DNA of 30,890 bases from a virus: positions 1 through 30,890 of IMG/VR virus record IMGVR_UViG_3300025769_000056; one strand, written 5' to 3'. Below are positions 1 through 7,525 of this stretch, in pieces (position 1 is the first letter of the stretch; every line of letters starts with the position of its first letter). Made by a program: the position numbers and the translations under genes. Below the pieces are notes generated by a model. That model did not search any database, was not told where the DNA came from, and worked only from the letters and a program-made list of their open reading frames with translations.

Positions 1-127
1 GCAGGGTTTGACGAAGCTGTTACATCGAACCTGTGCAGCGTATTGTTCCAATCCGTGCCCCCTCCATCTACTAATTCTATTAGCTCCGGTGTTGCGCCTA
101 CAGGCTGATCCTTGAACATATACCCTG
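1..127. repeat. Left copy of 127-bp terminal direct repeat
   Basis: These 127 bases are identical to bases 30764-30890. The repeat lies inside a protein-coding gene, and removing one copy joins the two gene halves in frame. A length of exactly 127 equals a commonly used largest assembler k-mer, so I infer this is the overlap left when a circular (or circularly permuted) molecule is written linearly, and not a biological terminal repeat. Confidence 0.95.
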
Positions 128-839
128 CTCTCCTATGACACCACATAAATAGTTTACCGAAGTCAGTGCTGTCAAAGAAGTCGCTGTTGAAGGTTATGCC
201 GTACTTAACTTCTATTGCCTCTAGGATTCTTTTGATCTTTATTGCTGGCTTGAGGTCATAGTAGAACACGCCGTGGTCCGGATCATTGTGATAGTGGATG
301 TTGCCGTCTCCGTGTGATCCTTGGCTGTCGTAGAACCATCTCGTTACCGGAGTGATCATTGGGTAGATCACGCTGCTGCTTGTTCCGGTGACGTAGTTGT
401 TGATGCCGGTCTCTATATTGGTATCATTGAACGTGTGATCGTATGCTGACAGGTCCAGGTCATTGAGCTGGTCCTCTCCTATCAGGTCCTTCAGGCTTGT
501 CGTCTTGCTGTAAAACGAGACACTGTAGGCATAGGGCTCACCTTTCTTCAATTGTACCTCCTCGAGCTCTAGAACGCCTTGCTTGAAGACGTTGCTGTTG
601 ACCTCGATGAATGCATCTACTCTTTGAGCTGCTTGGAAGCCGCCTTGGACATCTACGTTGTAGTAGTGTTTGAAGATTGCATTGTTGCCGGGTGATGCCG
701 GCAACGTGAAGCCATTGCTGTAGTCTCCGAAGACCTTGGAGATGTCACTGATGTTCTGTGTCGTCAGGTTCATCTCTATCGCTTCGTCTTCGAATAGGTC
801 GGCTCTTTGTCCGTCAATATATAGCTCTACTTTATACAT
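1..839 (-). CDS. Tail/baseplate-type structural protein, N-terminal part (gene continues at 30763..29605 across the circle junction)
   Basis: This ORF starts at the ATG at 839 (MYKVELYIDGQ) and runs off the left edge. After collapse of the 127-bp repeat it continues without a stop from 30763 to 29605, giving 665 aa. Residues 1-280 are encoded here. The start overlaps the end of the upstream 416-aa gene by 8 nt, which supports the choice. The N-terminal 60 residues, ending in a GFTLPASPGNN stretch, look like the start of a large tail protein found near tape measure genes in Bacteroidota phages; that is recollection of the family, not a search. From about residue 262 the sequence changes to a small beta-rich domain with different base composition (see the right-hand part). 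A role in the distal tail or host contact is inferred from its size and from its place just before the tape measure gene. Confidence 0.85.
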   Translation of the reverse strand, partial: MYKVELYIDGQRADLFEDEAIEMNLTTQNISDISKVFGDYSNGFTLPASPGNNAIFKHYYNVDVQGGFQAAQRVDAFIEVNSNVFKQGVLELEEVQLKKGEPYAYSVSFYSKTTSLKDLIGEDQLNDLDLSAYDHTFNDTNIETGINNYVTGTSSSVIYPMITPVTRWFYDSQGSHGDGNIHYHNDPDHGVFYYDLKPAIKIKRILEAIEVKYGITFNSDFFDSTDFGKLFMWCHRRAGYMFKDQPVGATPELIELVDGGGTDWNNTLHRFDVTASSNP

Positions 840-2082
840 ATCGGATGTCGAATGCTTCTTCTACTTCTATCGTGTAGTTGATGTTCTTGTCGTTTATGCT
901 TTTCTGTAGTGTTATGCTTTGCGTTGCAACACTTACCGGGACGCCATCGAGCATTACTCTGTCGCTGATCATCATTTGCTCTATCACATTATTATAGTCT
1001 TCTCCTACCCATCCTGTATTGAGTGTGAAGCGCTTTCTTCCGTTTACGTTGTAGCGCTGGTATAGAGGATTGGTTGTCGAGTAGGTGTATCCGGATGCTG
1101 ATGAACTACCGATTGATTTTCGGTAGTTATCTCCTGATGTGTCTATCGTCTCTTCGCTGCGCTTAAAGAATGTGACGCTTTCCCATACACCGTTTTTGTT
1201 TACGAATTGCATATGGGCTGGTGTGTACTTTGCTTCGCACGTTGGGTAGAACCTACGAGTGTCCAGAACCGTTCCGTCTTTATCTTTTAAGCGGATGTCG
1301 TAGTAGTTCGTGTAGGTCAATGGCTCACCAACGCTATCAGCCCAAGCCGTGAGGTTGGTAACACCACAAGGAAGCAGTAGCACTCTCTCCTCTGCTTGGA
1401 GACCTTGCAATTGTGCTTCGGTAATACGGATGTCTATATTATAGCCTCCGTCACCTAATATCTCTACAATGTCAAGACCTATGTTAGCACATTCCGTACC
1501 TCCCTCAACTGTTCCACCATCAGCAAGGACTCTATCCTTGTATGCCCAATAGATGTCATAGCCCTCACCCCACTTACCAAGATATACCGGCACAACTTCG
1601 TTACCGCTATTTTGAATGTACTTGACTGCATTTATACTTGCGAAGCCCTTGTTTAATTCCTTGTTTGATGCTTCAATGAATATGTGATATCCGTTGCTCG
1701 CTTCGAAGATGTCTGTGCTTCCTGTGTCGTTTGAGATTGTCGGTGGATCAGCTTTGTTGTAGTAGCTGACATTGTAGTCCACCTGGATCCATACGATGCT
1801 GCCGTCCGGAGCGTAGCTCACGTCTGTTGCATCGAAGCCTTCGTAGCTGTTCGATAGGTACTCTCTGACCATTGGCGCTATATCGAAGGATAGGTCCGTG
1901 CTTGCGAAGACATCACGGAACAGGGTGTATTGTGCTGATCCTGGTCTTGAGCTTCTTGATCCGGTCCAGATGTATAGCTCCAGGGTAACGTCTGTAATCG
2001 AGGACGCTAGGGATCCGTAGTTGGCTGTGATGTATATAGGGCTTCTTGCTCCTACTAGGCTTTGTGGTGATACAATCGGCAT
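832..2082 (-). CDS. Tail-associated structural protein (416 aa), function not assigned
   Basis: The 416-aa product starts at ATG 2082, which shares one base with the stop of the preceding gene (TAATG), and its end overlaps the next start by 8 nt. I see no catalytic motif, signal peptide or membrane segment. It is rich in beta-forming residues, Tyr, Thr and Ser, as expected of a tail or baseplate component. It sits between a gp10-like neck/tail protein and the 665-aa tail protein, so I infer a virion role. Roughly residues 134-254 (positions about 1320-1680) are encoded by DNA with visibly different strand composition from its flanks, more A and C on the plus strand, which suggests an exchanged internal segment. 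It could be a baseplate or fibre-attachment protein; the sequence does not decide. Confidence 0.8.
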   Translation of the reverse strand: MPIVSPQSLVGARSPIYITANYGSLASSITDVTLELYIWTGSRSSRPGSAQYTLFRDVFASTDLSFDIAPMVREYLSNSYEGFDATDVSYAPDGSIVWIQVDYNVSYYNKADPPTISNDTGSTDIFEASNGYHIFIEASNKELNKGFASINAVKYIQNSGNEVVPVYLGKWGEGYDIYWAYKDRVLADGGTVEGGTECANIGLDIVEILGDGGYNIDIRITEAQLQGLQAEERVLLLPCGVTNLTAWADSVGEPLTYTNYYDIRLKDKDGTVLDTRRFYPTCEAKYTPAHMQFVNKNGVWESVTFFKRSEETIDTSGDNYRKSIGSSSASGYTYSTTNPLYQRYNVNGRKRFTLNTGWVGEDYNNVIEQMMISDRVMLDGVPVSVATQSITLQKSINDKNINYTIEVEEAFDIRYV

Positions 2083-2609
2083 TAGAATATATCTTTTAGT
2101 GTGTACTTCATAAACTCTTCTATGTCGAGCTTGAATGCTTTTCTTATCTCCTGTGGCATTCGCTTGTATCCCAGGGTGAATGCTCTTGTGAAGAAATGGC
2201 TAGGCTTAATTCCGTCTCGGTATATCTTGTTCTGTATTGCAAAAGCAAGGCTCCGTCTCTTGATGAACCGGCCTTGCTCGTCTCGTATGCTTTTGAAGCC
2301 TCTTCTTACTATCCATTTGTCTAGTGGTCCGATTGGTGGCTTCTTGTTTCGGTAGCTGTAGGGTGTGTTGTATTTCTTCTTGATACCGCTGACACCTTTA
2401 TCCTGGTATTCTCCGTAGTCCTCCATAAAAAATTCGAAGCGGAAGCTGATGCCGCTCTTGCTAGGCTCGCTCTTGTAGCCTAGGCTGTCGTATAGCTTCT
2501 TGCTGACGTTCTTCTTCTTCTTGGTTAGGTTCGTTCGTGCTTGCTGCACGACGTACTTACCGAAGGTGTCGAAGGTCTCTTGGAGGTATTTCGGGTTAAA
2601 CGCAGGCAC
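2082..2609 (-). CDS. HK97-gp10-like head-tail/tail completion protein
   Basis: The product is 175 aa, very basic and rich in Lys, Arg, Phe and Tyr. An N-terminal helical segment (QETFDTFGKYVVQQART) followed by a GEYQDKGVSG-type turn and a C-terminal helix pattern resembles the HK97 gp10/tail-completion family, which closes the neck or tail end in siphoviruses. The start at 2609 overlaps the upstream gene by 14 nt, and the stop shares a base with the next ATG. Its order after a tail-terminator-like gene fits a connector role. The family link is by pattern and context only; a different neck protein is possible. Confidence 0.75.
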   Translation of the reverse strand: MPAFNPKYLQETFDTFGKYVVQQARTNLTKKKKNVSKKLYDSLGYKSEPSKSGISFRFEFFMEDYGEYQDKGVSGIKKKYNTPYSYRNKKPPIGPLDKWIVRRGFKSIRDEQGRFIKRRSLAFAIQNKIYRDGIKPSHFFTRAFTLGYKRMPQEIRKAFKLDIEEFMKYTLKDIF

Positions 2610-3063
2610 TGATATCTTTATTCGGTATGCTTATGTTGATTGTCATATCCCAGCCGGCTAGCTCGTTATCGAAGCGCTCAACGAACGGCTCCGCTGTAGG
2701 CGTGCCGTCGACCTGGTATTGGTCGGAGAAGATTGTTCCTCTACTCATATCCGTCCATAGCTTATTGGCCACCTGGAGCATTGCGTTGTGTACGTCCTGC
2801 TCATTGCTGTTGCCTCTGAAGATCTCTCCGTCTCTCGGGTTAGACTTGTTGAAGTCCACCAGGTCCGCAAACAAGATGCTTACGTTGAAAGTCATCACGT
2901 GATCGGAGAAGGTTACGTTCTGCACTATGATGTGGGCTAGTGGGAAGATCGTTTGCTTCGCTAGGTCGACCTCGAGTAGGTCTCCTGTCGTCACTGTGTT
3001 GATGCTTGGATTTGCCTCCAGGCTTGTCTTTAGTTTCTCTAGTAAGTCGTAGTATCCTGTCAT
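2596..3063 (-). CDS. Probable tail terminator / tail completion protein
   Basis: This 155-aa protein begins with a helix (YYDLLEKLKTSLEANPSIN) followed by beta strands and ends in a strand pair (WDMTINISIPN). That layout, its size, and its place next to the gp10-like gene match the gpU-like tail terminator group or the related tail-completion proteins that cap the tail tube. The ATG at 3063 overlaps the stop of the frameshifted reading frame upstream (ATGA), which is evidence that the -1 frame upstream is the translated one. No membrane or signal sequence is present. The assignment rests on context and fold-like pattern. Confidence 0.7.
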   Translation of the reverse strand: MTGYYDLLEKLKTSLEANPSINTVTTGDLLEVDLAKQTIFPLAHIIVQNVTFSDHVMTFNVSILFADLVDFNKSNPRDGEIFRGNSNEQDVHNAMLQVANKLWTDMSRGTIFSDQYQVDGTPTAEPFVERFDNELAGWDMTINISIPNKDISACV

Positions 3064-3784
3064 TGCTTCTTTAGCATTCTTTGTTCTGTTTCTATCTTCT
3101 CCTTCTCAAATTCTAGGTACATCATAGCGCTGTGGAGGCCGAGTCTAGCAACGTCCTCAAACTTTGTAACGTCTCCTTTAGCGAGTGCATAGAAGCTGCT
3201 GTACCATCCCCACTTTCGTGCGAAGTTTGCTTGTACGCTGTACTCATCTCCTCCTCCGAAGACTCCATCATAACTATCGACAATTCCGTTCCTAAAGTCC
3301 AAAAAAAAACCAAGGCACCGAAGACCATCGTCATAGGTGCACTCTTCATTGTCTCGCTGTACTTATGGCTGCTCTCATAGTCTTCTATCCGGTAAAGCTC
3401 CTTGGCCCGACTTACAACGGGCCGGTAGAGGATAGCCATTGCATTGTGCATCGTTTCCCAATCTACGATCGTACTGTCCAGGTCCACATACTCTCCGAAG
3501 GTGATATCTTCTAGGTTCGGTATAAAGCCGTACTCCTTGTTGCTTATCTCGACGCTTTTCGTCAGGCTGTGCTTCTTATCGAAGTATCCGAAGATGCGAC
3601 TGCTGATCCTGGTGACTTCTTTGTAGGGCATACTGTTGATAATAATCAACGGTACGTTGCAGAAGATCTCTATTGCCTTCTGTGCTAGGAACATCTCGTC
3701 TTCGCTTTTGAGCGAGACGAAGCGTTGATATTGGCCTAGTGTTATCTCGTGGAGACCTTCCGGTATAATGATTTCAACCTGCAT
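3060..3784 (-). CDS. Structural protein read through a -1 frameshift (161 aa of frame 0 plus 80 aa of frame -1)
   Basis: Frame 0 starts at ATG 3784 (MQVEIIIPEGLHEITLGQYQ) and would end at 3122 after 220 aa. At 3301-3309 the coding strand has nine T in a row, with codons 160-161 reading TTT TTT. A slip back by one base there joins codon 161 to a frame that continues LDFRNGIVDSYDG and ends at 3060, giving 241 aa. The -1 tail looks like real protein (FARKWGWYSSFYALAKGD, then a charged helix), and its stop overlaps the next ATG as ATGA, like most junctions here. The last 59 residues of frame 0 are Ser/Thr-rich and look non-native. So the 241-aa product is probably the main one. Tail assembly chaperones use this type of shift, and the location in the tail block fits, but it is not next to the tape measure gene. 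A homopolymer error (9 instead of 10 T) is the alternative. Confidence 0.75.
3299..3313 (-). promoter_or_regulatory. Candidate -1 frameshift site T_TTT_TTT
   Basis: On the coding strand the sequence is TTGGTTTTTTTTTGG. In frame 0 the heptamer T_TTT_TTT fits the X_XXY_YYZ rule, so both Phe tRNAs would re-pair perfectly after a one-base slip. Shifting leads directly into the 80-codon downstream frame. I did not identify a convincing stimulatory hairpin or upstream Shine-Dalgarno by eye. Confidence 0.6.
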
Positions 3785-3798
3785 ATATAAGTAACTGA
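3782..3798 (-). promoter_or_regulatory. 17-nt start-codon motif, copy 1 (TYAGTTAYTTATATATG)
   Basis: Read on the minus strand this is TCAGTTACTTATATATG, the last three bases being the start codon of the frameshifted gene. Near-identical copies end in the ATG at 23580 and at 26954. All three lie where genes do not overlap, all before structural genes. It may be a translation-start element or a late promoter with an almost absent leader. Confidence 0.6.
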
Positions 3799-3814
3799 TT
3801 TTTTGGATTCTGTT

Positions 3815-4972
3815 TTATCTTACTGCGTATCTACCGTAGTTCGGTCTAGCCATTCTGTTGTATGTGGCGTAGCGCATTGCATCGATAGCGTGATTGTATT
3901 GGTCCACCGGTTTGTTTAGGATCTTGCCGTTGGTGTCTTCTATCCACTTGTAGTTACGCATCTCCTTGATCAGGTTGATGCTGCCCTTGGTGATGTAGAG
4001 CTTGTGTCTCTTGAGCATATCGATACCGGCCATTACACTGTCCGGTCCTTTTGCTGTTGCTTTGATGTTCCAGCCGAATAGCTGCAGCTCCTTTATACTC
4101 TTTGGCTCTGCACTATCTGCAAAGATTTCCACCCTACGGTCCAGGTTCAGTCCCTGGAGCGTTTTGTGGATGTCTCTGTTCGTCATTCCGGTTTGGTAGA
4201 TCTTCTCATCGAAGTATAGCTCTCCGTCGTACTCGTATGCTGCGACGAGTGTTGTCGGATCGTTTGTGAACCCGAAGTCCATTCCCATTGCTACCTGGCG
4301 TGCTCCGTCCGGTATCTTCTCTGTCTCGTGGTATTGGAAGATGAGCGCTTTGGACGCTCCTCTTTCTCCTAGTCCGTAGACCTGCCAGTACTGTTCGTCT
4401 GTTTCCTTCAGGCGTTCGATCTCATCGACGATCGTCTGTGGTAGGAAGGGATTGTCTAGGTAAGTTGTTTTGTGGAACTGTGCGTCGTTTCTTGGTATGA
4501 CCTTGTCATATATCCAGTGGTATTCATCACTCGGGTTGTAGTCAATGATCACTCGGCCTGTGGTCCGGAGGATCAGCTGCTGCCAATCTTCGTAGTGCAG
4601 CTCATTGGCCTCATTGATGTAGAGCAGGTCCCTCTTGCGACCTCTTACCTTCTGTGGTTGGTCCAGGGATATAAACTCGACCATATTCCCACCGAGCATA
4701 TACTCGTGTGAGCTCTTGTTGTGGTTTGCCGGGTTGTATTGCCCGACCTTCTCGAGGATCTCGAAGAAGTCACGCATCACCGAAGACCTCACCGCAGGGA
4801 AGGTCTTCCGGCATATAGTGATCGTCTTTCCTTTAACTTCGGATAGGCAGTAGTAAATTATCCATATCAGGATGTTGTAGGTCTTTCCTGAACGGGTACC
4901 TCCTTGCTCGATGATGATCTTCTTGTCAGCTTGGAGTAGGTGTCTGAATACAACATTAGTCTCTAGTTGCAT
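3815..4972 (-). CDS. terL: Terminase large subunit (packaging ATPase-nuclease)
   Basis: This 385-aa protein drives DNA into the prohead and cuts the concatemer. The ATPase half shows a Walker A loop GGTRSGKT at residues 24-31 and a Walker B-type LLYINEANE near residues 115-123. The nuclease half shows the expected acidic residues in GMDFGFTNDP (near 230), FADSAEPKS (near 285) and NHAIDAMRYA (near 365). This is the Terminase_3/PBSX-like arrangement, and the length is slightly short but normal for that group. It overlaps the small subunit gene by 17 nt. A 30-bp gap with the 17-nt start motif separates it from the next gene. I see no missing key residue. Confidence 0.95.
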   Translation of the reverse strand: MQLETNVVFRHLLQADKKIIIEQGGTRSGKTYNILIWIIYYCLSEVKGKTITICRKTFPAVRSSVMRDFFEILEKVGQYNPANHNKSSHEYMLGGNMVEFISLDQPQKVRGRKRDLLYINEANELHYEDWQQLILRTTGRVIIDYNPSDEYHWIYDKVIPRNDAQFHKTTYLDNPFLPQTIVDEIERLKETDEQYWQVYGLGERGASKALIFQYHETEKIPDGARQVAMGMDFGFTNDPTTLVAAYEYDGELYFDEKIYQTGMTNRDIHKTLQGLNLDRRVEIFADSAEPKSIKELQLFGWNIKATAKGPDSVMAGIDMLKRHKLYITKGSINLIKEMRNYKWIEDTNGKILNKPVDQYNHAIDAMRYATYNRMARPNYGRYAVR

Positions 4973-5306
4973 CTACGATCTTGATGTTGAAGCCTGTGTC
5001 TGTATCGTGCTGTATCTCCTGGCGTTCTATGTAGCCTCGGTTCTTGCCTTTGGTCTTCAGGTAGAAGATTGTCGCACCTGTGCTTCCTTCTCTTATCTGC
5101 TTGTGGAGTTGGCTCTCGGCAAAGTCTAGAGCTACGTTTTGTAGCTCATCTATTGCTTTCTTGAACTCGGGATCGTTATTGTAGTAATCGTAGTAGGTGA
5201 CTCTTGCGACTCCTACCATCTTGCAGGCCTGGGTAACTACACCTAGGCTTTGCTCCATTGCATCGATCAGTTGCTTTTTATTCTGTAAGGTTTTGTTTGC
5301 TGCCAT
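4956..5306 (-). CDS. terS: Terminase small subunit (DNA recognition)
   Basis: The 116-aa protein has an N-terminal helix-turn-helix (residues about 10-45, QLIDAMEQSLGVVTQACKMV followed by ARVTYYDYYNNDPEF), then a helical middle and a short C-terminal segment. This is the usual plan of small terminase subunits that bind the packaging site and load the large subunit. Its overlap with terL and the two hairpins directly upstream (5330-5393) agree. The start at 5306 is the first ATG after the gap, with an A/T-rich leader and no Shine-Dalgarno. Confidence 0.9.
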   Translation of the reverse strand: MAANKTLQNKKQLIDAMEQSLGVVTQACKMVGVARVTYYDYYNNDPEFKKAIDELQNVALDFAESQLHKQIREGSTGATIFYLKTKGKNRGYIERQEIQHDTDTGFNIKIVDATRD

Positions 5307-5414
5307 AGTGTTTTTTATTAATTAGAGAGCCCGGGGGTGTAAGCGACACCTGCCCGGGAACCAAACCATACCTTCAGGGATTTGGGCTGAAGGTTTTATA
5401 GTAAGAACGTTTGC
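5307..5414. other. Non-coding gap with two hairpins upstream of terS
   Basis: Hairpin A is at 5330-5358: CCCGGG and GGTGT pair with ACACC and CCCGGG around an AAGCG loop, with a 2-nt bulge. Hairpin B is at 5371-5393: CCTTCAG pairs with CTGAAGG around a 9-nt loop. On the plus strand B is followed by TTTTA, but on the transcribed minus strand neither has a proper U-tract. The location just before terS suggests a packaging site, a leader control element, or a terminator/boundary between the modification and structural blocks. I found no tRNA fold and no clear promoter in it. Confidence 0.7.
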
Positions 5415-6680
5415 TTATATAGTCTCTCCGTTTATTTGTACTGTTATGTGTTCGTCAAGTTGTTGCATTCTCTCTATGATGACCTGGCAGTACTTCGGAT
5501 CGAGTTCGATGCCGTAGCATTTTCTTCCGAGTTGGTGGCAGGCTACCATTGTGCTTCCTGATCCGGAGAAGGGATCTCCGACGATCTCGCCTATCTTTGA
5601 GCTGTTCTTTACCAAGTCTCCTACTAGTGGGATAGGTTTCATTGTGGGGTGCACGTCGTTCTTTGACGGTTTGTCGTGGTGTATGATCGTGCTTGGTGCT
5701 TCATTGATTTCTTCGAGGAGCTTTACGAGCTCCTCCTTCTTCATCTTACTGAAGTCTACCTCTTGTTCTATTACTGTAGGGTTTGTTCTGTCGTTTGTGA
5801 AGTAGTGTCCTGCTCCTTCTTTCCATCCGTATAGGATTGGCTCGTGTTTCCATTGGTAGTCTTGTCTTCCGAGGACGATGCTGTTCTTTACCCATATCAG
5901 GCACTGCTTGAGGAGCAGTCCGCTTCTTTGCCAGCCTAATCGGAAGGCGTTGCTTGCGCTATCGGCGTGGAAGACATACCAGCCTCCGCCCTTCTTTGTT
6001 TTATGTGCGTTCGCATCGTAGAAGCCCTGGAGGAACTTTAGGAAGTCTTCGTCACCCATCTTATCGTTTTGGATCTTCAGTCCGTTGCTTCCTTCGTAGT
6101 CTACATTGTATGGTGGATCGGTTACTACTAGGTCGTAGTATTGTTCGCCTGTTAGTCGCTCGACGACGTCGTAGGACGTGCTGTCGTCGCAGATCAGACG
6201 GTGGAGCTCCTCATCTGCCTTGTGGAAGGTTATAAGGTCTCCTTGCTTAACATATAGCTCCGTCTGTTCTGATGCTTCGTAGTGATCGTCTTTTGCTTCT
6301 TCTTCATCGAGCTGGGCCCAATCCTCGGGGAAGTCCATTCCCCAATCCAGGAGGTCTTCTGTGTTCCATTCGTTTGCTAGCGCATCCCAATCCCATTCTC
6401 CAAAGCTGGAGTTGTCCTTGATGATGAACTGTTTCTCTTGGTCCTCGGTAAGGTTGCTTGCTTTGATGATGGGCACCTCTTTGAGGCCTGCTTCCTGGCA
6501 GGCTCTCAATCGCATATTCCCTCCGAGCACTATCATATCGTCATTGACGACGATTGGGCGTAGGTCGAGCATCTCCGGAAATTCCTTGATGCTCTTCACT
6601 AGCTTTTCGAACTTGTGTCCCTTGATTGTTCTCGGGTTGTTTGGGTTTGGCCTTACGGCTGTGATCTTTACTCTTTCCAT
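5415..6680 (-). CDS. ParB-like domain fused to N4/N6 DNA methyltransferase
   Basis: The 421-aa protein starts at ATG 6680, which overlaps the stop of the upstream gene (TAATG); an in-frame ATG 27 nt further upstream is less likely. Residues 1-90 form a ParB/Srx-like domain (RPNPNNPRTIKGHKFEKLVK, then a VLGGNMRLRACQEAG motif). The rest is an amino-methyltransferase: motif IV DPPYN near residue 190, and motif I DPFSGSGSTMVA near residue 380. Having motif IV before motif I is the beta-class order. It should transfer a methyl group from S-adenosylmethionine to adenine N6 or cytosine N4 in DNA, probably to protect phage DNA from restriction. No cognate endonuclease is adjacent. It closes the early/modification block. 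Confidence 0.93.
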   Translation of the reverse strand: MERVKITAVRPNPNNPRTIKGHKFEKLVKSIKEFPEMLDLRPIVVNDDMIVLGGNMRLRACQEAGLKEVPIIKASNLTEDQEKQFIIKDNSSFGEWDWDALANEWNTEDLLDWGMDFPEDWAQLDEEEAKDDHYEASEQTELYVKQGDLITFHKADEELHRLICDDSTSYDVVERLTGEQYYDLVVTDPPYNVDYEGSNGLKIQNDKMGDEDFLKFLQGFYDANAHKTKKGGGWYVFHADSASNAFRLGWQRSGLLLKQCLIWVKNSIVLGRQDYQWKHEPILYGWKEGAGHYFTNDRTNPTVIEQEVDFSKMKKEELVKLLEEINEAPSTIIHHDKPSKNDVHPTMKPIPLVGDLVKNSSKIGEIVGDPFSGSGSTMVACHQLGRKCYGIELDPKYCQVIIERMQQLDEHITVQINGETI

Positions 6681-7525
6681 TATAATCCGCAGTATCCACT
6701 GTCGCATTCATCGAAGTCCTCTTCGAATAGTTCGAACTGTAGTTTGTAGTTTTTTATTTGTTCGTATGTTACTCCTGTTTTCCAGGTGCCTTTTCCATTT
6801 CTTCCTAGCTCCTGATCAGCAAACCATTGCATCTTCTCCGGGTTGCGCTCGAACATCTTTTTGAGTAGGATCTCGTTTCTGTGGAAGCATCCGACACAGT
6901 TGTTCATCCAAGCAAATCGTACCGGCTTGTCTTTCCAGTACTCTTCGATTTTGTCTTTGTAGATGTTGTCGATGATCAGAGGGAAGGATGGCGCCTGCCA
7001 TTCGAACACTTGCCACTTGTTGCGGCCATCAGGATGTTTCTCTACTGTGGCTTTGATCTCAAGCAGTCCGTTCTCATTCTTCTTGCCAATCATCTTCTTT
7101 GCTCGACGCTGCTCATTGGCTCGGAAGCCAATACGCATATCTACCGGCTCTCCTATCTCTTTATGCCACCATTCAAAGATAGGTATGAGTTTCATATTCG
7201 TGGTGCAATATCGGTGCAGTTTGTTTGGTAGCCATCCGCCTTTTGTTTTGACTACCTCATCAAAGGTTACTCCGGTGACCCAAGTTATCGGTCTTCCGAT
7301 GTATTGCTCTAGGTCTAGCATTGTGTATATGATCGCATCTTCTTCTGCTGTAGCTATGAACGGAGCTTGGATCCTGTCTTCTATTTCTCTCCTGATCTTC
7401 TCGTCCTTGAAGCGACAGTTTTCGTCTTCTATACGTACCAGCGAGAACACATCGTGGTCAGCAGGATAGTGTGCTGCGATGTAGGCTGATGTCTTCCCTC
7501 CGCTTAAACTGTTTACGCTTTTCAT
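6680..7525 (-). CDS. PP-loop ATPase of the PAPS reductase / adenine nucleotide alpha-hydrolase family
   Basis: The 281-aa protein has the PP-loop SGGKTSAY at residues 8-15, which binds the ATP pyrophosphate in this superfamily (PAPS reductase, sulfurtransferases, DndC). Cys residues include RYCTT in the middle and a CxxC pair in NNCVGCFHR near residue 210, with more Cys near the C-terminus (DECDSGYCGL). That could hold an Fe-S cluster or zinc. True PAPS reduction is unlikely in a phage with no other sulfur genes. Its one-base overlaps with the RecE-like gene upstream and the methyltransferase downstream suggest a nucleic-acid role such as base modification or thiolation, but this is inference. 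Confidence 0.85.
   Translation of the reverse strand: MKSVNSLSGGKTSAYIAAHYPADHDVFSLVRIEDENCRFKDEKIRREIEDRIQAPFIATAEEDAIIYTMLDLEQYIGRPITWVTGVTFDEVVKTKGGWLPNKLHRYCTTNMKLIPIFEWWHKEIGEPVDMRIGFRANEQRRAKKMIGKKNENGLLEIKATVEKHPDGRNKWQVFEWQAPSFPLIIDNIYKDKIEEYWKDKPVRFAWMNNCVGCFHRNEILLKKMFERNPEKMQWFADQELGRNGKGTWKTGVTYEQIKNYKLQFELFEEDFDECDSGYCGL

Noticed and set aside
1-127. True terminal repeat or prophage att site
   Set aside because: The repeat lies inside a gene, its length equals a common assembler k-mer, and removing one copy restores the gene frame.
5307-5414. tRNA gene
   Set aside because: The stems are 7 and 11 bp with wrong spacing; no acceptor stem, D arm or T-loop consensus could be fitted on either strand.
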